Shown here: one piece after another, positions 25,395 to 34,489 of the stretch
How positions within the stretch are numbered: position 1 is the first letter of the stretch
How the letters are laid out: each line of letters opens with the position of its first letter
NCBI RefSeq assembly: GCF_036323735.1
Contig: NC_086024.1
Coordinates: 69,002,424 to 69,066,423 of the forward strand
Source: Rattus norvegicus
Taxonomy: Eukaryota > Chordata > Mammalia > Rodentia > Muridae
DNA length: 64,000 nucleotides
Direction: 5' to 3'
The notes under the pieces: generated by a model
Database searches by the model: none
What the model saw: the letters and a program-made list of their open reading frames with translations, nothing else
What the model was told of the DNA's origin: nothing
Translations under genes and position numbers: made by a program

Positions 25395-26100
25395 GCATTT
25401 CATCTTTCAAAAGTATTTTCTGTTTTTATTAAAATATATGGCTTTGACCTTTGTAAATTAATGTGGTGAACTACATTGATGAATTTCCAGATATTAAGTA
25501 AACCTTGCCTTCCTAGGATAAATTCCATTTGGGTATGGTGTATTATTCTTTCTATAATGTTGCTGAATTCAGTTTCTTGGGAAATTTTCATTCTATATTC
25601 ACAAAAAAATTACCTTTAAGTTTTCCACTGAAGTACTAGGTGTGGCTTGGCACTAAAGAGATTTTAAATTGAAACACTGAATCAACAATGTTTTTCTTAT
25701 TTCTTTAAAAGAATTCTAGAAGTGCAGTAATAATTAGCTTTTAATTGTTTGGTATAATTAATTGGTAAAGTTCTCTGGGTCTGAGATGTGTTCTGAGTAG
25801 TTTGGAATTTAGTAATTCAATCTCTTCATGAATTACAAACCTCCCCAGTTTTTCAATTCATCTTTCTATCAGTTTCTGTACTATATGTCCTTTTAGTATT
25901 TTATTGATTCCCTCCATGCTACTTGAACACAGCTGTTTGTAGTCCTCCCTAAAGATCACTTTCTTCCTATAAAATTGGCCACGCTAGTTTTCTCTTAAAT
26001 CCCTGATATTATAAATTTGATTTTGTGCGTGTTTTTTTTTTCAGTTCTACTAGAAGTTTGTGAGTTTCACTGAATTTTTTTTAAGTCAACTTTTGATATT
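25395..26100 (-). mobile_element. Old L1 ORF2 fragment, antisense
   Basis: The reverse complement encodes L1 reverse-transcriptase sequence. A frame at 25400-25591 (-) contains 'IIHHTQMEFILGRQGLLN', equivalent to the conserved 'IIH-DQ-GFIPG-QGW-N' block. Moving right along the plus strand, motifs from progressively earlier ORF2 follow (about 25755-26090). Stops and frameshifts make it a dead fragment. Confidence 0.7.
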
Positions 26101-26104
26101 GACT

Positions 26105-26290
26105 TTCACAAAATTCTACACCTCTTCCAGAAAATCAGGTAGAAATACTTCTCAATTTATAGTATGGACCAAATATGCTACTATGAAACAGGCAAGACTA
26201 TTTCAAGAAAAGAAAATTTCTCCCTAAGTTCAGATGCGAAATTTCTTGACAAACCATTAGCAAAATAGTACAGTATACGAAGGGCATGGT
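26105..26290 (+). mobile_element. Old L1 ORF2 fragment, sense
   Basis: This reads as sense L1: 'acacctcttccagaaaatca', 'atgctactatgaaacaggca', 'caagaaaagaaaatttctcc' and 'accattagcaaa' match the segment around 'LFHKIE' to 'KILNKILAN' of ORF2. It sits back to back with the antisense piece on its left. Confidence 0.65.
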
Positions 26291-26369
26291 ATCTTGGGGG
26301 ATATCATGGCTGAATGTGAGCTAAAGACAAGTGGCAGGTGGGTTTTCTACTACAAAATCAATGTTGTTT

Positions 26370-26763
26370 TGCTGTTTGGTGGTTTGAATAAGAATGCCAC
26401 CATAGGCTCATATATTTGGATATTTAATCACTAGGAAGTAAGACGGTGTGAAAAGGATTAGGAAGTATGACATTGTAGGTGTCAGTGTGTCCTCTTGTTG
26501 TAAGTTTGTCACTTGGGATTGGCATTGAGGCTTTAAGAGTCTATGCCAGGCCCAGCCTTTCTCTTTGTCTCCCTGCTGCCTGTGGATCAGAATGTAAAAG
26601 CTCTAAGCTATTGCTCAAGCACCATGCCTGTTTGCTTTCCATTATGATGATAATGTGCTAACCATTTGAAACTGTAAATGAGCCCCTAATTAAATTATTT
26701 TTTAAATAAGAATTGCCAATAGTTTTGATGTACCTTCACAGTAACAGAACAGTGTCCAAGACA
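26370..26763 (+). mobile_element. MaLR-type solo LTR, sense
   Basis: A nearly complete LTR of the rodent MaLR type: 'ggtggtttgaataagaatgc', 'ataggctcatatatttggat', 'aaaaggattaggaagtatga', 'ctatgccaggcccagccttt', 'tgatgataatgtgctaacca', 'tgaaactgtaaatgagcccc', the polyadenylation-like 'aattaaat', and the terminal 'gtaacagaacagtg' with 'ccaagaca'. It separates two pieces of old L1. Confidence 0.7.
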
Positions 26764-26974
26764 ATTGTTCATACTAAAAAAAAAAGCACAAAACCTTCTG
26801 ACCACCTGAATTATACAAAACACACTTTTAAAAATTATGTACCTATGCCCAATAAAATTTATCAACAAATTGAGACTAGCAAAGAGCCTGCTCAACCTAG
26901 TAAAGAATATATATTAAAACAAAACAAACGAAACAAAAAAACAAACAAACAAAAACAGAATTATCACAGGTAAA
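26764..26974. other. A-rich sequence
   Basis: Unassigned, with AAAC-rich low complexity at about 26919-26956. Confidence 0.6.
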
Positions 26975-27340
26975 GATCACAGGTGAATGTTTACAATTTA
27001 AACTTAAGAACAAATCAAGGACATTTGTTCCCATCAGCTCTCCTGGTTTTTATACTGGATGCTTTAGCCAATATAATAAAGAATGCTTATCAAGGAGAAA
27101 ATCTCAAAGTTGGAAAGAGAATAATATTCTCTTGGATATTTTTATCTATATGGGAGTTTCTACTGAGTTTATAGAAACAGCTACTAGGATTAACAATACA
27201 TTTAACAAGACCTTGGGATATAAGCACTTAATATCACAATCAATAATAAATTAAAATTTAATGTGTTTAGTGTTATTTACAATACTTCAAAATATTAAAT
27301 ATCTAATAAAATGAAGTTTTTCAGTCTTATACAATAATAA
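26975..27340 (+). mobile_element. Old L1 ORF2 fragment, sense
   Basis: A frame at 26983-27174 contains 'LLVFILDALANIIKNAYQ', aligned with the RT block 'LFNIVLEVLA-AI', followed by 'LKVGKRIIFSWIF' at the IGKEEVKLSLFADD position, with the catalytic Asp pair lost. The following 'actaggattaacaatacatt' and 'gggatataagcacttaatat' fit the next ORF2 block. It could belong with 26105-26290, with the LTR inserted between. Confidence 0.6.
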
Positions 27341-27449
27341 TGACAAAACAGTAATTAAAAAATAATAAAAGTAAAATAAATCTTGAATGTCCATGCAAGT
27401 TATTAGACAACTCATCCTACTAATGTGTTAATCTTCCCCTATTTAATAA

Positions 27450-27590
27450 GCTGTTGTTGTTGCTTGATCGTGCTCTTTTGCATTGGCCCTCCTATGCTGC
27501 CCAGGTAGATTTCAAAGCCATGGTTTCATATATTTCTTCTATCTTAGTCTCCAAGTACCTGGAAATACAGGGGAATGTCCAACAACTATG
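27450..27590 (-). repeat. Old B1-like SINE, antisense
   Basis: 'tgctgcccaggtagatttca', 'tatcttagtctccaagtacc' and 'tggaaatacaggg' follow the antisense 7SL-monomer order. It is strongly diverged. Confidence 0.55.
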
Positions 27591-27644
27591 TAAATGTTTC
27601 CTATTTGAAAATATCCTGAAATTTATATATTAAAGAAAGGGACC

Positions 27645-28446
27645 AATGGATGAAGCAAAGAAGTGCAGGCCAACAGGAGTCGGATATAGATCTCTCCCGA
27701 GAGACACAGCCAGAATACAGCAAACACAGAGGCGAATGCCAGCAGCAAACCACTGAACTGAGTATAGGACCCCCGTTGAAGGAATCAGAGAAAGAACTGG
27801 AAGAGCTTGAAGGGGCTCGAGACCCCATATGTACAACAATGCCAAGCAACCAGAGCTTCCAGGGACTAAGCCACTACCTAAAGACTATACATGGACTGAC
27901 CTTGGACTCTGACCTCCTAGGTAGCAATGAATATCCTAGTAAGAGCACCAGTGGAAGGGGAAGCCCTGGGTCCTGCTAAGACTGAACCCCCAGTGAACTA
28001 GACTATGGGGGGAGGGCGGCAATGGGGGGAGGGTTGGGAGGGGAACACCCATAAAGAAGGGGAGGGGGGAGGGGGATGTTTGCCCGGAAACCGGGAAAGG
28101 GAATAACACTCGAAATGTAAATAAGAAATACTCAAGTTAATAAAAAAAAAGAAGAAGAAGAAGAAGAAGAAGGAGAGGGAGAGGGAGAGGGAGAGGGAGA
28201 GGGAGAGGGAGAGGGAGAGGGAGAGGGAGAGGGAGAGGGAGAGGGAGAGGGAGAGGGAGAGGGAGAGGGAGAGGGAGAGGGAGAGGGAGAGGGAGAGGGA
28301 GAGGGAGAGGGAGAGGGAGAGGGAGAGGGAGAGGGAGAGGGAGAAGGAGAAGGAGAAGAAGAAGAAGAAGAAGAAGAAGAAGAAGAAGAAGAAGAAGAAG
28401 AAGAAGAAGAAGAAGAAGAAGAAGAAGAAGAAGAAGAAGAAGAAGA
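27645..28446 (+). mobile_element. Young rat-type L1 3' end with expanded tail
   Basis: A 5'-truncated L1 insertion. The body (27645-28141) is the rat L1 3'UTR, closely similar to 42122-42589 and, antisense, to 32039-32241. It includes 'ccccgttgaaggaatcagag', 'caaccagagcttccagggac', a G-rich tract (28007-28075) and the 3' terminal 'gaaatgtaaataagaaatac'. The A tail has become a long purine tract. The flanks agaaagggacc at 27634-27644 and 28447-28457 are an identical 11-bp target-site duplication, which fixes the ends. There is no coding capacity. Confidence 0.93.
28142..28446. repeat. Purine tract (GAA)n-(GAGGGA)n-(GAA)n in an L1 tail
   Basis: The original poly(A) leads into a few GAA units, then about 175 bp of nearly perfect GAGGGA hexamers (about 28174-28348), then about 30 GAA units. 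The whole run is pure purine on the plus strand and produces the artefactual Ser-Pro and Leu-Pro open frames of 28132-28596 (-). Confidence 0.97.
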
Positions 28447-28642
28447 AGAAAGGGACCTAAAAATGCCAAAACTATGAGAAGGGATCAAGTGAGAGAATTT
28501 TATTGACTTCACAACAATGCAGCCATAGTAGCTGAGAGAGGGTAAGACTGACATCACTGTAGACAGGTAAAGGAACAAAGTCCAACACCAGACCACAAAT
28601 ACATATTTTTAATTATTTAAGTCATATTTATTGATAATAATC

Positions 28643-28732
28643 ATGGTAGTAGTGGTGGTAATGGTGGTGGTGGTGGTAATGGGGTGTTTATCTGTCTCTG
28701 TCTCTGTCTCTGTTCCTCTCTCTCTCTCCCTC

Positions 28733-28780
<48 letters not shown>
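28643..28780. repeat. Compound (GGT)n/(TCTG)n/(GT)n simple repeat
   Basis: Imperfect GGT units (28643-28686) pass into TCTGTC units (28690-28735) and then about 20 GT units. Confidence 0.95.
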
Positions 28781-28783
<3 letters not shown>

Positions 28784-28789
28784 AGATGT

Positions 28790-28925
28790 TATAAGTTAGT
28801 GCAAGTGTTCATGTGCTACAGTGCTGTGGAGGGAGAAGACATCTTCTTGGAGTGAGATCTCAGCTTCTGCTATGAGACATGGAATGGAACTCAGGATGCC
28901 AGGCCTCAGTGTCAAATGCTTTTTT
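28790..28925 (-). repeat. B4-like SINE, antisense
   Basis: 'gtgcaagtgttcatgtgcta' directly after the GT run, then 'ggagggagaagacatcttct', 'atggaatggaactcaggatg' and 'ccaggcctcagtgtcaaatg' follow the antisense order of B4/RSINE-type elements. Confidence 0.5.
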
Positions 28926-28949
28926 CTATTACATTTTAACTGGGTTATT

Positions 28950-29700
28950 TTCCTTCTTTTTCTAAATACATTTACTAAGTTTTTAAAAATTTCACACAAT
29001 GTATTTTGATAATATTCAGTCTACACTCATACCCCACACTTCCCATCTTACGACTTTAAGTTCTCTTTTATTTTTTTTCTAATCACTTGAGTCCAGTTTG
29101 TGCTCCCCATATATATCCTCAGGTATATGGGCCATCCTCTGGAGCATGGTCAACCTAAATGAGGGCCACACCTTTAAATGAATACTAACTGATCCTCCCT
29201 CAGAAGCATCACCTATCAGTAATCACTCAGTTACAGGTAGGGACCTGTAACTCACATCCTCTTCTGTGCTCAGATAGAAACTGATATCTATCATCTTTTA
29301 AAATTCTCATGTAGACAACCATAGCTGCTGTGTTCATGAGAATCCTAACCAGCCTCTGTCTCTTACAATCTCAATACCCTCCTCATCTATGACTGTCCCT
29401 GAGCCTTGGGGAAAGATGGGGAATGATATAGATATCCCTTTTGTGGCTGAGCACTTCATTGATACTCACTCTCTGAACTTTAAGCAGTTGTGAATATCAG
29501 TCTTAACCACAATCCACTGCACACAGAAACATGTCTAATGCAGTCTAAGAGCCACAGTAATCTATGGGTAGAGGGAGAAGAATTCAGGGGATAGTTTGTT
29601 GTTTTGTCTATTGAACAGAGTGATAGTATTACCCTCTCTAGGGTCTATGTTTACTTAGAGTGAAACTTTAATCAGGCAGTGATTGGTTACTTCTCATAGT
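28950..29700 (+). mobile_element. Lx-type L1 3'UTR, left half
   Basis: 'atgggccatcctctggagca', 'tgagggccacacctttaaat', 'gtccctgagccttggggaaa', 'ttgtggctgagcacttcatt', 'tgatagtattaccctctcta' and 'gggtctatg' are successive blocks of a common rodent L1 3'UTR of the Lx group. It stops at the LTR beginning near 29702 and resumes at about 32771, so both parts were once contiguous. The precise family name is tentative. Confidence 0.6.
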
Positions 29701-29701
29701 A

Positions 29702-29840
29702 GTTTGAATGATAAATATCTTACATTGAATGATAAATATCTACATACACTGGCCATTTGAACTCCCAGTCTCCAGTTAGTACCACTGTTTTGGGGTAGTT
29801 TAAGAGATATAGACTTACTGGAGGTAAAAAGGGCAGGCTT
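29702..29840 (+). mobile_element. Outer MaLR-type LTR, 5' part
   Basis: 'agtttgaatgataaatatct', 'cccagtctccagttagtacc' and 'ctgttttggggtagtttaag' are the 5' half of a MaLR-type LTR. It breaks at 29840 and its 3' half is found at 32539-32770, on the other side of a complete MaLR element. Confidence 0.65.
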
Positions 29841-30154
29841 TGTGATGGCTTCTATATGCTTAGGTCAGGGAGTGGCACTATTAGGAGGTGTGGCCTTGTA
29901 CGAGTAGCTGTGTCATTGTGGGTGTCAGCTTTAATACCTTGTCCTAGTGCCTGGATGTCAGTCTTCTGCTAACAGCCTTCAGAAGATGTAGAGCTCTCAG
30001 CTCCTCCTGCACCAAGCCTGCCCGGACGCTGCCATGCTTCCACCTTGATAATAATGGACCGAACCTCTGAACCTGTGAGCTAACACCAATTAAAGGTTGT
30101 CCTTATAAGACTTATAAGGTGTCTGTTCACAGTAGTAAAACCCTAAATAAGACA
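29841..30154 (+). repeat. 5' LTR of the MaLR element
   Basis: A 314-bp LTR with 'agtggcactattaggaggtg', 'tgtggccttg', 'tcagctcctcctgcacca', the ATTAAA polyadenylation signal (30089-30094), a duplicated 'cttataag' (30102-30118), 'ggtgtctgttcacag' and the terminal 'aaataagaca'. It is about 80-85% similar by eye to the 3' copy, which implies an old insertion. Confidence 0.85.
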
Positions 30155-30159
30155 CAAGT

Positions 30160-30170
30160 TGGTACCATGG
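30160..30170 (+). promoter_or_regulatory. Primer-binding-site remnant
   Basis: 'tggtaccatgg' begins a few bases after the 5' LTR. It corresponds to the TGGTACC-type primer site that ERVL and MaLR elements use with a tRNA primer, here with changes after the first seven bases. Confidence 0.55.
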
Positions 30171-30216
30171 ACTGAGTACTGCTGTGATAGACCTGACCAT
30201 GCTTTTGTTTTGAGGA

Positions 30217-30555
30217 ATGTGGATTTGGGGGCTTTGGAAAGCAGTGGAATGCTTTAAGTTGGGCTTAATGGGCTATCCTGAAATGAATATGAAAGATTTT
30301 GTTGCCGAGTATGATTTGAACCGTGCAGACCTGACCCAAGAGGTTTCAGGAGAGAAGAATTTCAGAATGTGCCTTAAAGACTGTTTTTGTGGTATTTTGG
30401 TGAAGAATGTGGCTGCTTTTTGTCCTTGTCTGAAAAGTCCATTTGAGTCTATGGTAAAGAGATTTATATTAATTGCAATGAAAAAGGAAGTCCAAAATAA
30501 AGTCCAGCCGAGACTTTGTTCTCTGATTAAGCCTCATAAAGAGCATTTTGAATAA
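30217..30555 (+). pseudogene. 112-codon open frame in the MaLR interior
   Basis: An open frame without stops in the first part of the internal region, where related MaLR interiors also carry a degenerate gag-like segment. It begins MWIWGLWKAV and shows Cys pairs but no zinc knuckle and no protease or polymerase motif. I infer a non-functional remnant; the open length may be chance. Confidence 0.35.
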
Positions 30556-30696
30556 ATGTAACAGCTTAGAAGAGAAAAATATAAAATATATGGTTCAAGT
30601 ATCAAAGGGACACCAGAAAGGGAAATGGAGCTGAATCCTGTGTTCCAGGAGATAACAGATTTGGGGGTAAGATCACATCCAGCTAAGTTTAGATTT

Positions 30697-30803
30697 AGGC
30701 ATGTTGGTATACACCATTAATCCCAGAAGACAAAGCCAAGCAGATCTCTGAGTTCAAGGCCATCCTGGTACAAAGCAGTTTCTATGTGAAGAAAAACTTA
30801 AAC
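30697..30803 (+). repeat. B1 SINE, sense (first of a pair)
   Basis: 'aggcatgttggtatacacca', 'ttaatcccagaagacaaagc', 'agatctctgagttcaaggcc' and 'atcctggtacaaagca' are B1. It is followed without a clear spacer by a second copy in the same orientation, inside the MaLR interior. Confidence 0.85.
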
Positions 30804-30920
30804 CTAGGCATGGTGGTACACGACTGTAACCCCAGCATTACAGGAGACAGAGTCATGCAGATCTCTGTGTTCAAGGTCAATCTGCAGAGCAAGTTCCAAG
30901 AAAGCCAATCTTAGCCAGAG
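30804..30920 (+). repeat. B1 SINE, sense (second of a pair)
   Basis: 'ctaggcatggtggtacacga', 'ctgtaaccccagcattacag', 'gagacagagtcatgcagatc', 'tgtgttcaaggtcaatctg' and 'agcaagttccaagaaagcca' match B1. The tandem arrangement suggests insertion of one B1 into the A-rich tail of another. Confidence 0.87.
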
Positions 30921-31999
30921 AGGCAATCGGAAAACAGGAAGCTGATAACAAAATAGGAAAAGGTAACAAAATATTCCAGCCCCAGCAAGCTTCAGAACAC
31001 AGAGGTTTCGGTCATATGGCTCTGGCTTTAGAGTCAAGAATAGAAGGAACTACTGGGAGAATTGATGCTGTTTAGCTAAGAAATTAGTGGTGATTAAGAA
31101 GAGACCAACATTACTGAGGTAAAATCTTCTGGGAAATGTTTTCTGAGAGCACAAAGAAGCTGTCGTCCAGAGATAGCCAAAGTTGTACCTCATACTGGAG
31201 CTGTACTTGGTAATGTATAAGAGTCACACAGGTGATTCTGGTTTTGACAGCATGAAGGGGTCATGAAGAACAGCTGAAGCTTAGCAGTACGAGAGGCCAT
31301 GAAAGGCCTTTGGTGAAGGTTTAGCCTCAGTTGCAGTTGATGGCCCAAGGCTGAAGGGGTCATGCAAAGGACTTGAGACATGGCCACATGAAGAGAGCCT
31401 ATGAGAGGCTATTGGTGAAGCCTAGTAGCAGCAGAAGAACCCAGGGTATTGGAAAGCCCAGTATCGTAGGATGATCACCAAGAACAGCAGTGGCAATGGA
31501 GTGGATCAAGCTGAACTTAGAGTATAGATCTGAAGAAGTGACACCAGCCCTTTGGGGGAATCCAGAAGATCATGTGTGGAGCCCAGATGTTGAAACAAGA
31601 AATTATAACATCGAAGTTTCCTTGGATACCGCAAGATATTTGAGATGCTAGGCAGAGGGCTATCTGCTGAGGAAAGCAGCTAAAAGAGATTGGAACCAGC
31701 CCAGATGAAAGAAGTCTGTTGCACTCCAGATGAAAAAGGAGTGGGAGATCTGAAGATCACTTTGATATCAGACACGGAGATGCAGAGTTTGGATTTGTCC
31801 GGCTGGCTTCCTGTTTTCTTTGGGGATTATAGTTAAGTGATTGGATGAATCTCAGAAGAGACCTTGAACTTTGGACTTTTAACATTGTTGAGACTGCTAT
31901 AGACTATGGGGATTCTGAAAGTTGAACTAAATGCTATGTTTAGGTATGGCCCCATAAACTCCTATGTTTAAACAAGCTTTTGGGAACCATGGAGTGGAA

Positions 32000-32538
32000 T
32001 GTGATGATTTGTATATCCTTGGGACAGGGAGTGGCACTTTTTTTTTTATTAACTTGAGTATTTCTTATATACATTTCGAGTGTTATTCCCTTTCCCGGTT
32101 TCCGGGCAAACATCCCCCTAACCCCTCCTCCTCCCCTTCTTTATGGGTGTTCCTCTCCCCATCCTCCCCCCATTGCCGCCCTACCCCCAACAGTCTAGTT
32201 CACTAGGGGTTCAGTCTTAGCAGGACCCAGGGCTTCCCCTTAGGGAGTGGCACTATTAGGAGGTGTGGCCTTGTTGGAATAGGTGTGTCACTGTGGGTGT
32301 CGGCTTTAATACCTAGCCCTAGCTGCCTGGAAGTCAGTATTCATCTAGCAGCCTGCAAATAAAGATGTAGAACTCTCATCTCCTCCTGCACCATGCCTGC
32401 CTATGTGTTGCTATGTTCTCACCTCAATGTTAATGGACTGAACCTCTGAACTCGTAAGCCAGCCTCAATTAAATGTCCTTATAGCAATTGCTTTGATCAG
32501 TGGTGTCTGTTCATAGCAGGAAAACCCAAACTAAGACA
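32000..32538 (+). repeat. 3' LTR of the MaLR element, split by an L1
   Basis: It starts TGTGATGATTTG at 32000, preceded by a purine-rich 'ggagtggaa' that may be the polypurine-tract remnant. It is broken by the L1 at 32039-32241 and resumes 'gggagtggcactattaggag'. The ATTAAA signal lies at 32468-32473 and the end 'ctaagaca' at 32531-32538. Confidence 0.87.
32039..32241 (-). mobile_element. Young rat-type L1 3' end, antisense
   Basis: A 203-bp 5'-truncated L1. It starts with a T-run (the A tail on the minus strand), then the reverse complement of the rat L1 3'UTR as at 27645 and 42122 ('ttaacttgagtatttcttat', 'cccggtttccgggcaaac'), ending at 'cccagggcttcccctt'. The identical 13-bp flanks agggagtggcact (32026-32038 and 32242-32254) are the target-site duplication. 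Confidence 0.95.
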
Positions 32539-32770
32539 GACTTTAAGAGTGAAAACCTTAGGCCACTTAACAGTTTGCTCTCTCTGTTTTACACTTTTGG
32601 TTCAAGATGTGAACTCTCAGGTTCCCACTCCTGAAGCCATACCAGTTGCTTATTACCATACTGGATCCAACATTATGACTCTCACCCTACGAAGCCATCA
32701 GTCAAAACAAACCCTTCTGCAAGTTGCTTTGGGCATACTATCTATCAAACCAATAGAAAATTAACCCCTT
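32539..32770 (+). mobile_element. Outer MaLR-type LTR, 3' part
   Basis: 'gactttaagagtgaaaacct', 'ttaacagtttgctctctctg', 'gatgtgaactctcaggttcc', 'caaaacaaacccttctgcaa', 'gttgctttgggcat' and 'ccaatagaaaattaac' continue the LTR interrupted at 29840. Confidence 0.65.
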
Positions 32771-33222
32771 ACTTACATACATTCCCCTTAGTATGTCCCC
32801 TTAGCAATCATGCCACTGTGACACCCATGGGAATATCTTGTCATTCTGGTCATTATTGTAGCTCACAATGTTCACAGCTGAGATAATGTCGTTGATGAGT
32901 TTTCCCCCAGAAGCATACATAGCAGCTCCTATTACTATGAAAATGAATTAGCAGAAAGGGAGATTCCTGTTCAGTATGTGATTCCTCTAAAGTCTTATAA
33001 CAAATGTGTATATTTTCGTCAATAGACCTTACCTTCACGCTCTAGTGGTTAGAAAAACAAAATGAGAATAGCTATACTATTTTTGATGGTCTCTGGGATA
33101 CCCTTGACCAATAGCTTCAGGGAACACATCCCACACTCACTACTGGTTTATTCAGTACTGCATTCTGGGAGAAGCAGTAACCCCTGAAGAGAGTAACTCT
33201 ACTTAATCTCATGTAATCATTT
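32771..33222 (+). mobile_element. Lx-type L1 3'UTR, right half
   Basis: 'gcaatcatgccactgtgaca', 'tgggaatatcttgtcattct', 'ggtcattattgtagctcaca', 'gttcacagctgagataatgt' and 'agcttcagggaacacatccc' continue the 3'UTR seen at 28950-29700. Confidence 0.6.
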
Positions 33223-33227
33223 AAAAA

Positions 33228-33372
33228 AATTTTTTTGAGAGAGGGCCTCACTATGTAGCTCTGACTTACCTGTAACTTGCTATATAGACCAAAGCTAACC
33301 TCAAACACATAAACATTCTCTTGCCTGTGCCTCATAAGTACTGAGATTAAAGATGTAGTTCACCTCACCTGG
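33228..33372 (-). repeat. B1 SINE, antisense
   Basis: A near full-length antisense B1: T-run, 'tgagagagggcctcactatg', 'tagctctgacttacctgtaa', 'ctatatagaccaaagctaac', 'ctcaaacacataaacattct', 'ttgcctgtgcctcataagta', 'ctgagattaaagatgtag'. Confidence 0.87.
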
Positions 33373-33642
33373 GTAATATGAATTATCCTCTTCCCCCAAT
33401 CTTATCAAATTGAGTTTTTAGAAAGCTACAGAGGCATTTCAGAGAAGAGGGAAGGACAATAATCATGAGTGGCTTCTGTGTGCCTCTTTGTTCCTTACTT
33501 CCCTTACTCTGTACAGATAATTTCCTGAACTGTGTTGCTTACTTGCTTCATACAGCAGTATAAAGATAGCGAGGAGTGTGCTCACTTGTAGAAGTTCTGA
33601 ATGTCTGGCTTGAAAATATTTTTCCCAGTGTAAGACTTCTCT

Positions 33643-34275
33643 CACTGTATATTTTGGATATTAGCCCTCTATCAGATGTAGAATTGGTAAAGATCTTTTC
33701 CCAATCTGTTGGTTGCCATTTTGTCCTAATGATAGTGCCCTTTGCCTTACAGAAGCTTCGCAGTTTTATGAGATCCCATTTGTCAATTCTTGATCTTAGA
33801 GCATAAGCCATTGGTGTTTTGTTCAGAAAATTTTCCCCAGTGCCCATGTGATCGAGACTCTTCCCCACTGCTTCTTCTATTAGTTTGAGTGTATCTGGTT
33901 TGATGTGGAGGTCCTTGATCCACTTGGACTTAAGCTTTGTACAGGGTGATAAGAATGGATCAATCTGCATTCTTCTATATGCCAATCTCCAGTTCAACCA
34001 GCACCATTTGTTGAAAATGCTATCTTTTTTTCCATTGGATGGTTTTAGCTCTTTTGTCAAAGATCAAGTGACCATAGGTGTATGGGTTCATTTCTGGGTC
34101 TTCAAATCTATTCCATTGATCTACCTGCCTGACTCTGTACCAATACCATACCGTTTTGTTTTGTTTTTTATCAGTATTGCTCTATAATATTGCTTGAGGT
34201 CAGGGATGGTGATTCCCCCAGAAGTTCATTTATTGTTGAGTATAGTTTTCTCTATCCTGAGTTTTTTTGTCTTTT
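33643..34275 (-). mobile_element. L1 ORF2 C-terminal fragment, antisense
   Basis: The minus strand encodes a long readable stretch of L1 ORF2 (open 33548-34060, 170 codons): 'KKDSIFNKWCWLNWRLA', 'KSKWIKDLHIKPDTLKL', 'MGTGENFLNKTPMAYALRS' and 'KWDLIKLRSFCKAKGT'. After 'SDRGLISKIY' at about 33643 the frame leaves L1. There is no 3'UTR, poly(A) or target-site duplication, so the 3' part was deleted or this is a segment of a rearranged copy. The good frame suggests an Lx-age element. Confidence 0.88.
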
Positions 34276-34489
34276 GAACACATGTTCAAATGTCTTTTGA
34301 AAGCAGAAATTCTTAGATTTGACACAACATTATAAAAAGTTACTGTTCTATTTTACAAACTTTATTTAGGTATCACATGTATAATTAGAATCTGTTTTGG
34401 ATTCAGTTTTAAATGCAACCTGAAATAATAGCCAAGGTTTAGTCTTGCATGTGGATATACAAATTCAACAACTCTAAGAAAATTATAGT
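34276..34489. other. Unassigned DNA
   Basis: No recognisable element in this short gap. Confidence 0.45.

Larger units (their letters stand above)
29841..32538 (+). mobile_element. Complete MaLR element (LTR-internal-LTR)
   Basis: A full MaLR retrotransposon: 5' LTR 29841-30154, internal region 30155-31999, 3' LTR 32000-32538 (this one interrupted by an L1). Both LTRs start TGTGATG and end ...taagaca or the like. The flanks ggctt (29836-29840) and gactt (32539-32543) are a 5-bp duplication with one mismatch, the length typical of ERVL/MaLR. MaLRs lack a complete pol and spread with the help of ERVL-type proteins. The internal region matches the general MaLR interior (for example 'gggggctttggaaagcag' after the primer site). 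It was inserted into another LTR. Confidence 0.88.

Noticed and set aside
28132..28596. 154-codon Ser/Pro-repeat and 110-codon Leu/Pro-repeat open frames on the minus strand
   Set aside because: They are translations of the GAA/GAGGGA purine tract in an L1 tail.
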